Shown here in pieces: positions 1 through 7,876 of a stretch of DNA of 23,068 nt. The notes beneath the pieces were generated by a model. That model had not been told where the DNA came from and searched no databases. It saw nothing but the letters and a program-made list of their open reading frames with translations. Both the position numbers and the translations under genes were made by a program. Positions within the stretch are counted from its first letter, which is position 1. The number at the start of each line of letters is the position of its first letter. Location of the stretch: contig JBKDZL010000073.1 in NCBI GenBank assembly GCA_047971145.1, positions 1 to 23,068 of the forward strand, given 5' to 3'. The stretch comes from JBKDZL01 sp047971145. GTDB taxonomy: Bacteria; Bacillota_I; Bacilli_A; Erysipelotrichales; Erysipelotrichaceae.

Positions 1-1903
1 TAATATTGTCTTTGAAGTATATTCTTTGTAAGTCAAAACCAAATTCTTCAAATAGCCCCTCAATAATACCTTTAAATAAGTAAAAATCACCTGCTAATTT
101 AAGATTAGCCCAACGAGAAAGTGTTCTATGACTAATCGCAATGCATAAATGCTCTTTAGAAGTTGACGGTTTTGTATAGACTTTAGCTATTTCAAAGAAA
201 GATAATTGATCTTGAAATCTTGCATGATTATAGGCAATAGTTTGATACATCGAAGGTAGTAAACTATTACGATAGAATTTCCGCTCTGTGCTAATAGGAT
301 TAGCAAGTTCAATGGCCTCACCAATTGGCAAGCAAGCTCTATTAATTAGTTCTTGAGAAACTAAAGAATAATTGATTATTTCAGAAATATTATAGCCTCT
401 TAAGATATTTTTGATCAAAGTTCGTTTATTTATTTCATCAGAATTCTTCACTTCACTTATACTTATAGTTGGTAATTTACTCTTGATTCTATCAAAGCCC
501 AAGATTCTCACTACTTCTTCAATTAAATCAACTGGAATTTTTATATCAGATCTAAAGTTTGGTTCTTTAACTAGAAAAGTTTCATTATTAACGCTAAAAT
601 CGAAGTTTAAGCGTTTGAAAACATCACTGACTTCAGCAACTGTAAAATCACTTGATAATAATTTATTACAATGTTGTAAACTTAATTCAATAATATTATC
701 TCTAGCTATTTCATTACCAACTTTGACAATTTTTTCCACTATTTTAGCATCTGCTAATTCAATTAATAAGTTAGTAGCTCTGATAATCGCAATTTTAGTG
801 TCATAGTGAGTAATGCCTTTAGAGAATCTAACTGCTGCCTCAGTAATTAGGTTTAATCTTCTCGATGTTTTTCGAATACTAGCTAAATTAAAGTTCGCAG
901 ACTCAATAATAATATCAGAAGTATTATTAGTTATTTTACTATCATCACCACCCATAATACCCGCAATACCTACTACCTTATTATTAGACTTAATAACTAA
1001 ATCACCTTTTTCTAAATCATAGCTATTACCATCTAGAGTTTGATATACTCCCTGATAATCATCACTACAACTTAGCTCTGCACTGCTAATTGCCTGTAAA
1101 TCATAAAAATGTAATGGTTGTCCTGTTTCTAGCATAATTAAATTTGAAATGTCCACTACATTATTAACAGTTTTAATATTATATGAATTTAAAATATTTT
1201 TCAGCCATAAAGGTGATTCTTTGATAGTAATATCTCTAATGATTCTTCCATAAAATAAATCACAGTTACAAGTAGTACTATTAATTGAAAGCTGAGTATC
1301 AGTGCCCTCAATATCACTAATGACAGGTAATTTTATTGAAGTATTAAGAATTGCGGCAATCTCTTTTGCTAATGAGAAAAAACCATTACAATCATTGCGA
1401 TTAGGCATTACAGAAACATCTAAAATTACATCATCTAGCCCTAAAAAAGCTAAGGGATCACTACCTACTATTGCACTATCTTCCAAAACTTCAATTCCTT
1501 TAATTTGTTCCTCTTTGAGATTTTTCTCATCTATTCCCAATTCTAATAAAGAACAAATCATACCATAGGATTCAACACCACGTATTTTAGTTGCCTTAAT
1601 AGTTACATTTGGTAAATTAGAGCCTACTTTTGCTACTATAACTTTTTGACCTTGTTTAACATTAGGAGCACCACAAACAATTTGAACAGTTTCAGTCCCA
1701 ATATCAACTAAAGTTAGATTCAAATGATCACTATTTGGATGAGAATCACACTCTTTAACATAACCCACTACTAACGATGTCGCTGTTACTAAAGGCTCAA
1801 TACTCTCGACCTCAAAGCCACTAAAAGTTAATTTTTGAGCTAACTCTTCAATACTAATATCTAATGTAAGATATTGTTTTAGTAAATTTATACTTAGTTT
1901 CAT
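1..1903 (-). CDS. pheT: Phenylalanine--tRNA ligase beta subunit, 3' end cut by window
   Basis: Beta subunit of the alpha2-beta2 cytoplasmic enzyme that charges tRNA-Phe; it carries tRNA-binding and editing domains while PheS carries catalysis. I translated this frame by hand: it opens with ATG at 1901-1903 (MKLSINLLKQYLTLD) and stays open to the window edge, giving about 634 of the roughly 800 residues usual for the family. Visible parts are the N-terminal EMAP-like tRNA-binding domain (VGYVKECDSHPNSDHL), a B3/B4 region with NVVDISNLIMLETGQPLHFYD and GIMGG, and a B5-like segment ending in EEVVRILGFDRI. The C-terminal anticodon-binding domain lies outside. A strong AAGGAGAGG ribosome binding site overlaps the pheS stop region, and only 11 bases separate the genes, so it is co-transcribed with pheS under the Phe T-box. 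Confidence 0.97.
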   Translation of the reverse strand, partial: MKLSINLLKQYLTLDISIEELAQKLTFSGFEVESIEPLVTATSLVVGYVKECDSHPNSDHLNLTLVDIGTETVQIVCGAPNVKQGQKVIVAKVGSNLPNVTIKATKIRGVESYGMICSLLELGIDEKNLKEEQIKGIEVLEDSAIVGSDPLAFLGLDDVILDVSVMPNRNDCNGFFSLAKEIAAILNTSIKLPVISDIEGTDTQLSINSTTCNCDLFYGRIIRDITIKESPLWLKNILNSYNIKTVNNVVDISNLIMLETGQPLHFYDLQAISSAELSCSDDYQGVYQTLDGNSYDLEKGDLVIKSNNKVVGIAGIMGGDDSKITNNTSDIIIESANFNLASIRKTSRRLNLITEAAVRFSKGITHYDTKIAIIRATNLLIELADAKIVEKIVKVGNEIARDNIIELSLQHCNKLLSSDFTVAEVSDVFKRLNFDFSVNNETFLVKEPNFRSDIKIPVDLIEEVVRILGFDRIKSKLPTISISEVKNSDEINKRTLIKNILRGYNISEIINYSLVSQELINRACLPIGEAIELANPISTERKFYRNSLLPSMYQTIAYNHARFQDQLSFFEIAKVYTKPSTSKEHLCIAISHRTLSRWANLKLAGDFYLFKGIIEGLFEEFGFDLQRIYFKDNI

Positions 1904-1914
1904 AGTGCCTCTCC

Positions 1915-3000
1915 TTAATTAAACCTCTTAAATTGTGATAAGAATCTCTTATCATTAGTATAAAAACTTCTAATATCATCAATACCATATTTGAGCATCG
2001 CAATGCGCTCAACACCCAAACCAAAGGCAAATCCTGAGTATTTAGTACTATCAATACCTGCCATTTCTAAAACCTGAGGGTGAACCATACCTGCACCAAG
2101 AATTTCTATCCAACCAGTTTTTTTACAAATATTACACCCTTTACCATGACAATTGAAACAAGTCACATCAACTTCAACACTAGGCTCAGTAAATTGAAAA
2201 TAAGAAGGTCTAAGTCTAATCTGTAAACTATCACCAAACATTCTTTTTGCTAAAAGTTGCAGAGTACCTTTTAAATCACCTAGTGAAATATTTTCGCCTA
2301 CTAAAAGTCCTTCAATTTGAACAAATTGGTGCGAATGAGTGGCATCATCATCATCTCTTCGATAGGTTTTACCAGGACAGATAACTTTAATTGGTAAGCT
2401 ATTTGCTCTATTTTCTAGAACTCTAGTTTGAATTGCAGTAGTATGAGTTCTCAGTAAATACTCAACATCAATATAAAATGTATCTTGCATATCACGAGCA
2501 GGATGATCTTGAGGAATATTGGCTTTTTCAAAGTTATATTTATCTAAGACAACCTCCTCACCTTCTGCGATACTATATCCCATACCTTTAAATAATTCAG
2601 TAATTTCATTGGTAACAATAGAAATTGGATGTGCTGTACCATTATTAAATTTAATACCTGGCAAAGTAATATCGATACTTTCATTATTAATTTTATTTAA
2701 AATAATAGTTTGGTTAATTTCCTCTTTTTTTTGATTTAACAAATCAATGATTTCATTTTTTACTATATTAATGCTCTGACCAAATTCTTTTCTTTTATCA
2801 GCTTCAATAATTTTCATTTTACTGAACAAAGTCGATATAATACCAGATTTTCCAATAGTCTTTAAGCGTAATTCTTCCAATTCATTCAAATCTGTTTTTT
2901 CATTTAAAGCTTTTAGCTTATTAATAGTATTACTAATATCAATTTCAGTATTAGAAGCTTCGACTAAAAATTCTAAATGTTTTTTGATGTTATCTAACAT
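1915..3000 (-). CDS. pheS: Phenylalanine--tRNA ligase alpha subunit
   Basis: Catalytic class II subunit of phenylalanyl-tRNA synthetase, 361 residues from the start chosen here. The N-terminus is helical and charged (tRNA-binding coiled coil). Motif 2 is seen in TYRRDDDDATHSHQFVQIEG and motif 3 in GFAFGLGVERIAML. The four-cysteine segment CFNCHGKGCNIC before GWIEILGAGMVHP is typical of Firmicute PheS. The frame is open up to 3021, but the seven extra codons there are made of the Shine-Dalgarno itself (AAAAGGAGG) and follow directly on the T-box terminator. ATG at 2998-3000 sits about 6 bases after that site and gives the family N-terminus MLDNIKKH. The stop is TAA, 11 bases before pheT. Expression should respond to uncharged tRNA-Phe through the leader at 3023-3216. 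Confidence 0.97.
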   Translation of the reverse strand: MLDNIKKHLEFLVEASNTEIDISNTINKLKALNEKTDLNELEELRLKTIGKSGIISTLFSKMKIIEADKRKEFGQSINIVKNEIIDLLNQKKEEINQTIILNKINNESIDITLPGIKFNNGTAHPISIVTNEITELFKGMGYSIAEGEEVVLDKYNFEKANIPQDHPARDMQDTFYIDVEYLLRTHTTAIQTRVLENRANSLPIKVICPGKTYRRDDDDATHSHQFVQIEGLLVGENISLGDLKGTLQLLAKRMFGDSLQIRLRPSYFQFTEPSVEVDVTCFNCHGKGCNICKKTGWIEILGAGMVHPQVLEMAGIDSTKYSGFAFGLGVERIAMLKYGIDDIRSFYTNDKRFLSQFKRFN

Positions 3001-3022
3001 AACTATCCTCCTTTTAAACAAT

Positions 3023-3057
3023 AAAAAAACCGCAATTCCAGAAACGAATTATCGCGG
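3023..3057 (-). terminator. Conditional terminator of the pheS T-box
   Basis: On the minus strand CCGC...GAATTC-side bases (3046-3057) pair with GAATT-GCGG (3030-3038) around a short loop, with a small bulge, followed by a run of seven T. It shares bases with the antiterminator at 3039-3067, so the two structures exclude each other, as expected for T-box attenuation. Confidence 0.85.
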
Positions 3058-3216
3058 TACCATTCTGATTTGTCATAAGACACTCTCTTTAATCTTTAAC
3101 GCAGATAGACGGAAGGGATTAGCTTCATACCCTAAGTGAATTCATTAATTTTGATATAAGTCTTCTCATCCTTGCCAGACTCTTTCTGAAATATCGCCAT
3201 TAGTTACTATTCTTAG
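3023..3216 (-). promoter_or_regulatory. T-box leader, phenylalanine specific
   Basis: This is a transcriptional T-box riboswitch in the pheS leader. The Stem I base is CTAAG (3212-3216) paired with CTTAG (3132-3136), followed inward by AATAGTAAC on the 5' side, the AGTA-type specifier loop. On the 3' side GAATTCA places TTC (3138-3140), a Phe codon, directly before the A that precedes the closing stem. The antiterminator reads CAGAA (3063-3067), the 7-base bulge TGGTACC (3056-3062), GCGA (3052-3055), loop, TCGT (3044-3047) and TTCTG (3039-3043). The bulge matches the canonical UGGNACC that pairs with the tRNA CCA end. The competing terminator overlaps the 3' half. The pairings are read by eye, not folded computationally. 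Confidence 0.94.
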
Positions 3217-3232
3217 TAATTGTTACTTAATT

Positions 3233-3260
3233 ATTTTACCATAATATTTTAGTTTTTCAA
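3233..3260 (-). promoter_or_regulatory. Candidate sigma-A promoter of pheST
   Basis: TTGAAA (3255-3260) and TAAAAT (3233-3238) are separated by 16 bases. They lie across the end of the upstream methyltransferase gene, just before the T-box. The start would fall near 3226, a few bases before the Stem I base at 3216. This placement makes pheST an independently started unit even though the upstream gene reads in the same direction. Confidence 0.55.
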
Positions 3261-3980
3261 TACATATAAGCAAATACTTGTCGCTGCTAAAACATTTAGT
3301 GAGTCAAATTGATTTACTAATTCGATTTTAAAATCATTGTCGCTTAAATTAATAATATCATTGCTGACACCACTACCCTCATTGCCAACTACTAAGATAA
3401 ATTTATTTCTAACTTGCAAATCAGTGATGCTATTATTACTATTTAAATTAGTAGTAAGTAGCTGATAGCCCTCATTCTTTAATTCTAAGAGCTTTTCTTT
3501 TAAATTACAGTGTAATACTCTTAAATGAAAAATAGCGCCCTGAGAAGCTTTAATCAATTTCTCGTTGTATAAATCCACACAATCATCAGACAATAAGATA
3601 TTATTATAACCTAAAGCCAAACAACTACGTAAGATACCGCCAACATTACTAGGATCCTGTACTCTATCCAAAGCTACAATATTACCAATAAACTCATTAT
3701 CAAATTCAAGAAAATTACACACAGCCATCATCTTATTTAAAGATATATTAAAAGAAAGCTTTTTCATAACCTCAGCACTAACAGTGATAATAGGATAATC
3801 TAAATATCCGCAAACACACTTATCTAATAAAATAATTTCCTTAATAATACCCGCTTTATGAGCTTCAGATATTAAATGATCTTCTTCAATTAAAAAGCTC
3901 TTACTAAGACGACGATATTTAGTTTGTTTTAGCTTAACTAACTCTTTAATTTTATTATTACTAAGTGATGTAATCAACAT
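3249..3980 (-). CDS. ysgA: TrmH/SpoU-family RNA 2'-O-ribose methyltransferase
   Basis: A 243-residue SPOUT (trefoil-knot) methyltransferase that would use S-adenosylmethionine to methylate a ribose 2'-hydroxyl of rRNA or tRNA in the cytoplasm. An N-terminal substrate-binding domain (about 1-95; LITSLSNNKIKELVKLKQTK is typical) precedes the three family motifs: DPSNVGGILRS (109-119, with Asn112 and Arg118), VVGNEGSGV (197-205) and DSLNVLAATSICLY (226-239). Position directly upstream of pheS matches ysgA of Bacillus, hence the symbol. The exact RNA target cannot be read from sequence (RlmB-like or a 23S rRNA nucleotide is possible). ATG at 3978-3980 has only a weak GGT-type ribosome binding site and begins 14 bases after the ileS TAG stop, so it may rely on translation of ileS. 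Confidence 0.92.
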   Translation of the reverse strand: MLITSLSNNKIKELVKLKQTKYRRLSKSFLIEEDHLISEAHKAGIIKEIILLDKCVCGYLDYPIITVSAEVMKKLSFNISLNKMMAVCNFLEFDNEFIGNIVALDRVQDPSNVGGILRSCLALGYNNILLSDDCVDLYNEKLIKASQGAIFHLRVLHCNLKEKLLELKNEGYQLLTTNLNSNNSITDLQVRNKFILVVGNEGSGVSNDIINLSDNDFKIELVNQFDSLNVLAATSICLYVLKN

Positions 3981-3994
3981 AATATTACCAATTA

Positions 3995-6715
3995 CTACTT
4001 AAGCACATCAGCACATCTAGCACATAAGTGATCTTGATGTTTCGATTCACTGATATTCCAACAACGAGGACAAACACTGCCCACTGCTTTAGAGATTTCT
4101 ATTTGCGAATTATCATATTGAGTTAATTGCTCATTAGTAAATTCAAAAGCGCTAACAATTAAAACTTGATGTATTTTATCATTAAATAATTTTTCCAACA
4201 ATTTTTTATCTTCCTCACTACAGTTCATCCTAACTTTAGCTTCCAAAGGTTTACCAATTAACTTATCTTCTCTTGCTAATTCCAAAGCTTTAAGAACATC
4301 GTCTTTTAAAAGATTAAATCGTTCAAAGTCTTTTATCAACTCTTGATCTTCAAGTCCTAATACAGCTTTAAAGTCTTCAACAAAAATTGTTTCATTATTA
4401 TTAACTACAAAATGTGTCCACAATTCTTCAGTAGTAAAAGATAAAATTGGTGCCCATAGTCTAACTAAAGTATCAACAGCTTGATAAATGACACTCTGAA
4501 CTTGTCTTCTTCGTAAAGAATCTTTTTTATCAATATACAAAATGTCTTTAGCGAAATCTAAGTAGAAAGCACTAATAGTATTAGTCATAAAAGTAAATAA
4601 GCTTGCGGACACCTCTAAGAAATTATAATTATCATATTCTTTTTGAACTTTGGCATTTATTTCATCTAATTTTATTAAAACATATTGATCAATTTTAGTT
4701 AATTTATCATAGCTAAGTAAATCAGTTTGATAATTAAAATCTTTATGATTGATATTACCTAACATAAATCTAAAATAATTTCTAATTTTACGATAGTTTT
4801 GAGCAATTTGTTTAATCATATCATCACCAATTCTCATATCTTGTTTAAAGTCAATTGATCCTGCCCATAATCTAAAGATATCTGCCCCATATTTATTGAC
4901 AATATCTAATGGATTGACAACATTGCCAACTGATTTTGACATTTTGAAGCCTTTATCATCATTGACATAACCATGACTTAACACTGATTTAAAAGGAGCA
5001 ATACCTGTTGTTGCGCTGGCAACTATTAAGGAAGAGTTAAACCAACCACGATATTGATCTGGTCCCTCAAAATATAAATCTGCAGGATATTTACAATTTC
5101 TTGCGATTAATTCATTAAAAGAAGACCCTGAATCAAACCAAACATCCATAATATCTTTTTCTTTGGCAAAATTATTGTTTGGACTTAATTTATTAGTATA
5201 GCCCTTTGGCAATAAATCTTTAACATCACTATCAAACCAAATATTTGATCCATGTTTTTCAACTAAACTGGCAATATGCTCAAAAACATCCGCATCAATA
5301 ATTGGACTACCATCTTCATTATAAATAATTGGAATTGGCAATCCCCATACTCGCTGACGAGAAATACACCAATCACCTCGCTCTTTAATCATTGAATAAA
5401 GTCTAGCTTCACCCCATTGGTTAATCCACTTAACTTTAGTAACATTAGCTAATAATTCATTTCTAATTTTATCAATAGAGGCAAACCATTGAATAGTAGC
5501 TCGATAAATAACTGGCTTTTTCATCCGCTCATCATGAGGATAACTATGAGTAATGAACTCTAACTTCAATAGTGCTCCTAATTCATCTAGTTTTTGAGTT
5601 ACGACTTTATTAGCTTCATCAACATGCAAACCTTCTAAAAACTTTCCAGCCTCAGCAGTCATACACCCCTTCTCATCCACCGGACAAAAAGCAGGTAAAC
5701 CATATTTACTGGCAGCAAAAAAGTCTTCAGTACCATGACCAGGTGCGGTATGAACACAGCCTGTTCCATCCTCATCAGTAACATGATCACCTAAAATAAT
5801 CAAAGACTCTCGATCATAAAAAGGATGTTTAGTAGTACAACCGGCTAATTCTTCACCTTTAAAAGTTTTAACTATTTCAAAATCTTTAATTTCAAACTTT
5901 TCTAACAATTTATCAACTAAACTTTCAACCATAATTAACTTACCTTTTTCACAATTAACTAGAGCATAAGTTAAACGAGGATGGAGACAAATTGCTAAAT
6001 TTGCTGGAATAGTCCAAGGAGTAGTAGTCCAAATTACAAACTTCGCACCATCAATAATGCCTTTACCATTTAAAACATCAAAACTAACAAATATAGTAGG
6101 ATCTTTTTTATCTAAATAAATAATCTCACTATCAGCACAAGCAGACTCAGAAGCATATGACCAATAAACAGGTTTTAGTCCTTGATAAATTAAACCAGAT
6201 TGAGCCATCTTAGCAAATGATCTTATTTGCCTTGCCTCATACTCTTTCTTTAAAGTGATATAAGGATTAGCATAATCAGCTAAAGTACCTAATCTTCTCA
6301 TCGTTTCTTTTTGAGTTTGAATTTGTTGATAAGCATACTTTTCACATAAATCTCTAAACTCAGAAGTACTTAATTCTTTTCTATTGTGACCCAATTTTTG
6401 AATAGCATTCTCAATTGGTAAGCCATGAGTATCCCAGCCAGGAAAAAAAGTAGCTTGATAACCTAACATAGCTTTAGATTTCACAATAAAATCTTTAATT
6501 ACTCTATTCATCGCAGTTCCTGCATGCAAATTACCATTAGCATATGGTGGTCCATCATGCAACACAAAAGTTTCTCTGTCAGCTCTAACACTAACAAATT
6601 TATTATAAGTTTCATCTTTATTCCACTGTTTAGCCATGGCAGGTTCTTTTTGAGTAAGATTTCCTTTCATCTCAAAATCAGTTTTTGGCATTAATAAAGT
6701 ATCTTTATATTCCAT
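3995..6715 (-). CDS. ileS: Isoleucine--tRNA ligase with HAGT in place of HIGH
   Basis: Class Ia synthetase that charges tRNA-Ile and edits misactivated valine; 906 residues from the start chosen here, close to the usual length. The Rossmann core begins at VLHDGPPYANGN (51-62). The signature HIGH position reads HAGT (64-67). PGWDTHGLPIE (92-102), the CP1 editing segment TTPWTIPANL (231-240), WFDSGSS (526-532), FEGPDQYRGWF (549-559) and KMSKS (591-595) are all intact. The C-terminal zinc knuckle is CPRC (882-885) plus CARC (898-901). The frame is open up to 6775, but those 20 codons run through the T-box terminator. ATG at 6713-6715 follows AAAGAGGAG by 6 bases and gives the family-like N-terminus MEYKDTLLMPKTDFEMKGNL. 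The stop is TAG. It lies directly downstream of sepF, without the yggT, ylmH and divIVA genes found there in many Bacilli. Confidence 0.97.
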   Translation of the reverse strand: MEYKDTLLMPKTDFEMKGNLTQKEPAMAKQWNKDETYNKFVSVRADRETFVLHDGPPYANGNLHAGTAMNRVIKDFIVKSKAMLGYQATFFPGWDTHGLPIENAIQKLGHNRKELSTSEFRDLCEKYAYQQIQTQKETMRRLGTLADYANPYITLKKEYEARQIRSFAKMAQSGLIYQGLKPVYWSYASESACADSEIIYLDKKDPTIFVSFDVLNGKGIIDGAKFVIWTTTPWTIPANLAICLHPRLTYALVNCEKGKLIMVESLVDKLLEKFEIKDFEIVKTFKGEELAGCTTKHPFYDRESLIILGDHVTDEDGTGCVHTAPGHGTEDFFAASKYGLPAFCPVDEKGCMTAEAGKFLEGLHVDEANKVVTQKLDELGALLKLEFITHSYPHDERMKKPVIYRATIQWFASIDKIRNELLANVTKVKWINQWGEARLYSMIKERGDWCISRQRVWGLPIPIIYNEDGSPIIDADVFEHIASLVEKHGSNIWFDSDVKDLLPKGYTNKLSPNNNFAKEKDIMDVWFDSGSSFNELIARNCKYPADLYFEGPDQYRGWFNSSLIVASATTGIAPFKSVLSHGYVNDDKGFKMSKSVGNVVNPLDIVNKYGADIFRLWAGSIDFKQDMRIGDDMIKQIAQNYRKIRNYFRFMLGNINHKDFNYQTDLLSYDKLTKIDQYVLIKLDEINAKVQKEYDNYNFLEVSASLFTFMTNTISAFYLDFAKDILYIDKKDSLRRRQVQSVIYQAVDTLVRLWAPILSFTTEELWTHFVVNNNETIFVEDFKAVLGLEDQELIKDFERFNLLKDDVLKALELAREDKLIGKPLEAKVRMNCSEEDKKLLEKLFNDKIHQVLIVSAFEFTNEQLTQYDNSQIEISKAVGSVCPRCWNISESKHQDHLCARCADVLK

Positions 6716-6733
6716 TATTATCTCCTCTTTAAC

Positions 6734-6761
6734 AAAAAAAGGCCTCCTGCTAAGGACGCCT
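6734..6761 (-). terminator. Conditional terminator of the ileS T-box
   Basis: AGGCGTCCT (6753-6761) pairs with AGGAGGCCT (6740-6748) over eight of nine positions (one G-G mismatch) around the loop TAGC. A run of seven T follows (6740-6734). It reuses the GCGT-CCTTAG strand of the antiterminator, so only one of the two structures can form. Confidence 0.9.
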
Positions 6762-6881
6762 GTGCGCTCTACCACCTTAGTAATTGGTAAATAAGCAATA
6801 ACGCTGCTTAAACGATTCTACTCCAAAGTAATGTTCTTATACTTTTCCTTTTGACCTCTCACCATTGTCAATTCGCTTTAG
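6734..6881 (-). promoter_or_regulatory. T-box leader, isoleucine specific, short Stem I and variant bulge
   Basis: T-box attenuator before ileS. The antiterminator reads CTAAGG (6775-6780), the 7-base bulge TGGTAGA (6768-6774), GCGC (6764-6767), a 4-base loop, GCGT (6756-6759) and CCTTAG (6750-6755). This is the same geometry as the pheS leader, but the bulge has TGGT followed by AGA where canonical T-boxes have ACC. Stem I can close with CTAAAG (6876-6881) and CTTTGG (6823-6828). Inward of that lies ATT (6830-6832), an Ile codon, in GAACATTA, placed exactly as TTC is in the Phe leader. The span between the closing strands is only 59 bases, against 85 in the pheS leader. A hairpin TAAGCA/TGCTTA downstream could be Stem III. 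Antiterminator and terminator are clear; Stem I is less certain. Confidence 0.85.
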
Positions 6882-6885
6882 TAAC

Positions 6886-6891
6886 ATTATA
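6886..6891 (-). promoter_or_regulatory. Possible -10 element for ileS
   Basis: A perfect TATAAT lies in the 36-base gap between the sepF stop and Stem I, but I see no good -35 at 16-18 bases. Used directly, it would start transcription inside the Stem I base. The true promoter may sit a few bases upstream, or part of the transcript may come through from sepF. Weak call. Confidence 0.3.
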
Positions 6892-6917
6892 TAAGAATAA
6901 GTCTTTTTCTACGTAAA

Positions 6918-7298
6918 TTAATCAGTTAAATCAATTTCACCCGCAACTTTTAAGCTACTAGGCGAACATAAATATACATTGGCATCAATACGTTCTAAAC
7001 TGCCATTTTGTGCATAAACAACACCAGATAAGAAATCAATAGTTCTTTGCGAATACTCTTTAGATAAGCGATGGAAGTTTACAAAACAAGCTCTTCCCTC
7101 GATCAAATGTCTAGCGATTTCTTCAGCTTCATCAAAAGTTCTAGGCTCAAATAAAACGATTTTGGCCTTAGCATCAACTATCTTTCTATTACTTTTAGGT
7201 TTTTCATAACTACCAGAATCATTATTTTCTACTTCAAATTCGTCATCATCATCTTCATAAGGTGCAACTTTATCAATTAAGTTTTTAAATATGCTCAT
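6918..7298 (-). CDS. sepF: Cell division protein SepF
   Basis: A 126-residue FtsZ-binding protein that helps bundle and anchor the Z-ring at the membrane. The N-terminus MSIFKNLIDKVAPY is the amphipathic membrane-targeting helix, followed by an acidic, disordered linker (EDDDDEFEVENNDSG) and the SepF core: KIVLFEPRTFDEAEEIARHL, ACFVNFHRL, RTIDFLSGVVYAQNGSLERI and NVYLCSPS. ATG at 7296-7298 follows GGAGG (7306-7310) by 7 bases; the stop is TAA. Its own promoter is visible inside the end of hpf. It is placed directly before ileS, a shortened version of the sepF-yggT-ylmH-divIVA-ileS order of other Bacilli. Confidence 0.97.
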   Translation of the reverse strand: MSIFKNLIDKVAPYEDDDDEFEVENNDSGSYEKPKSNRKIVDAKAKIVLFEPRTFDEAEEIARHLIEGRACFVNFHRLSKEYSQRTIDFLSGVVYAQNGSLERIDANVYLCSPSSLKVAGEIDLTD

Positions 7299-7318
7299 AT
7301 TTAATCCTCCATTTTATT

Positions 7319-7347
7319 ATTATAGCATGTGAGCTATTCTATTTCAA
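7319..7347 (-). promoter_or_regulatory. Sigma-A promoter of sepF
   Basis: TTGAAA (7342-7347) and TATAAT (7319-7324) have the ideal 17-base spacer. The -35 lies inside the last codons of hpf. The predicted start near 7312 leaves a leader of only about 14 bases, beginning almost at the GGAGG ribosome binding site. Confidence 0.7.
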
Positions 7348-7855
7348 GAAGTCCATAACCACCAAATTCTCTACTATAAATTACTGCGAACTTATTAGTA
7401 TCTTCATCTAAATAAACATAAAAATCATGTCCTAATAATTCCATTTCTAAAGCAGCCGTCTCAGCATCCATTGCTTTTGGCTTCAATTGTTTAACTTTAA
7501 CAATTTCATCAAATGCCTCATCACTAGTTTCCTCAATAAAAGTTTCTGCTAATGAGGATTTCTTTTTACGATTTAAACGATCTTTATTCTTAATAATTTG
7601 TTTTTCTAATTTTTCAATAGCTGAATCTAAAGCCATATTCAATGAACCATCATTATCTTCAGCTCTTAAAATTCCTGCTTTAGAGAAAATAGTAATCTCT
7701 ACTTTGTAAATTTCCTTTTCAAAAGAAATAGAAACATGTGTTTCAGTCCCATCTTCAATAATAAAATATTTTTCTAGTAAATCCAATTTATTTTCAATTT
7801 TACTACTAAAGTTACTAGTTAGTGAATAATTTTTACCAGTATATGTGTATTTCAT
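7334..7855 (-). CDS. hpf: Ribosome hibernation promoting factor, long form
   Basis: A 173-residue long-form HPF that binds the 30S decoding region and dimerises 70S ribosomes into inactive 100S particles in slow-growth conditions. The N-terminal HPF/YfiA domain (about 1-95) starts MKYTYTGKNYSLT and includes the THVSISFEKEIYKVEITI strands and the IEKLEKQIIKNKDRLNRKKK basic helix. An acidic linker leads to the C-terminal dimerisation domain (about 118-173): KQLKPKAMDAETAALEMELLGHDFYVYLD and a YSREFGGYGLLEIE end. ATG at 7853-7855 follows AAAGGAGGT by 6 bases; the stop is TAG. An extended -10 promoter lies upstream, so hpf seems to be its own transcription unit between the PTS terminator and sepF. 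Confidence 0.96.
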   Translation of the reverse strand: MKYTYTGKNYSLTSNFSSKIENKLDLLEKYFIIEDGTETHVSISFEKEIYKVEITIFSKAGILRAEDNDGSLNMALDSAIEKLEKQIIKNKDRLNRKKKSSLAETFIEETSDEAFDEIVKVKQLKPKAMDAETAALEMELLGHDFYVYLDEDTNKFAVIYSREFGGYGLLEIE

Positions 7856-7876
7856 ACATACACCTCCTTTAAAACA

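Noticed and set aside
411..1568. Several plus-strand open frames (for example 411-806, 813-1022, 1302-1568)
   Set aside because: They are antisense to pheT, which translates into a continuous recognisable protein on the minus strand; the plus-strand products show no family features and no ribosome binding sites.
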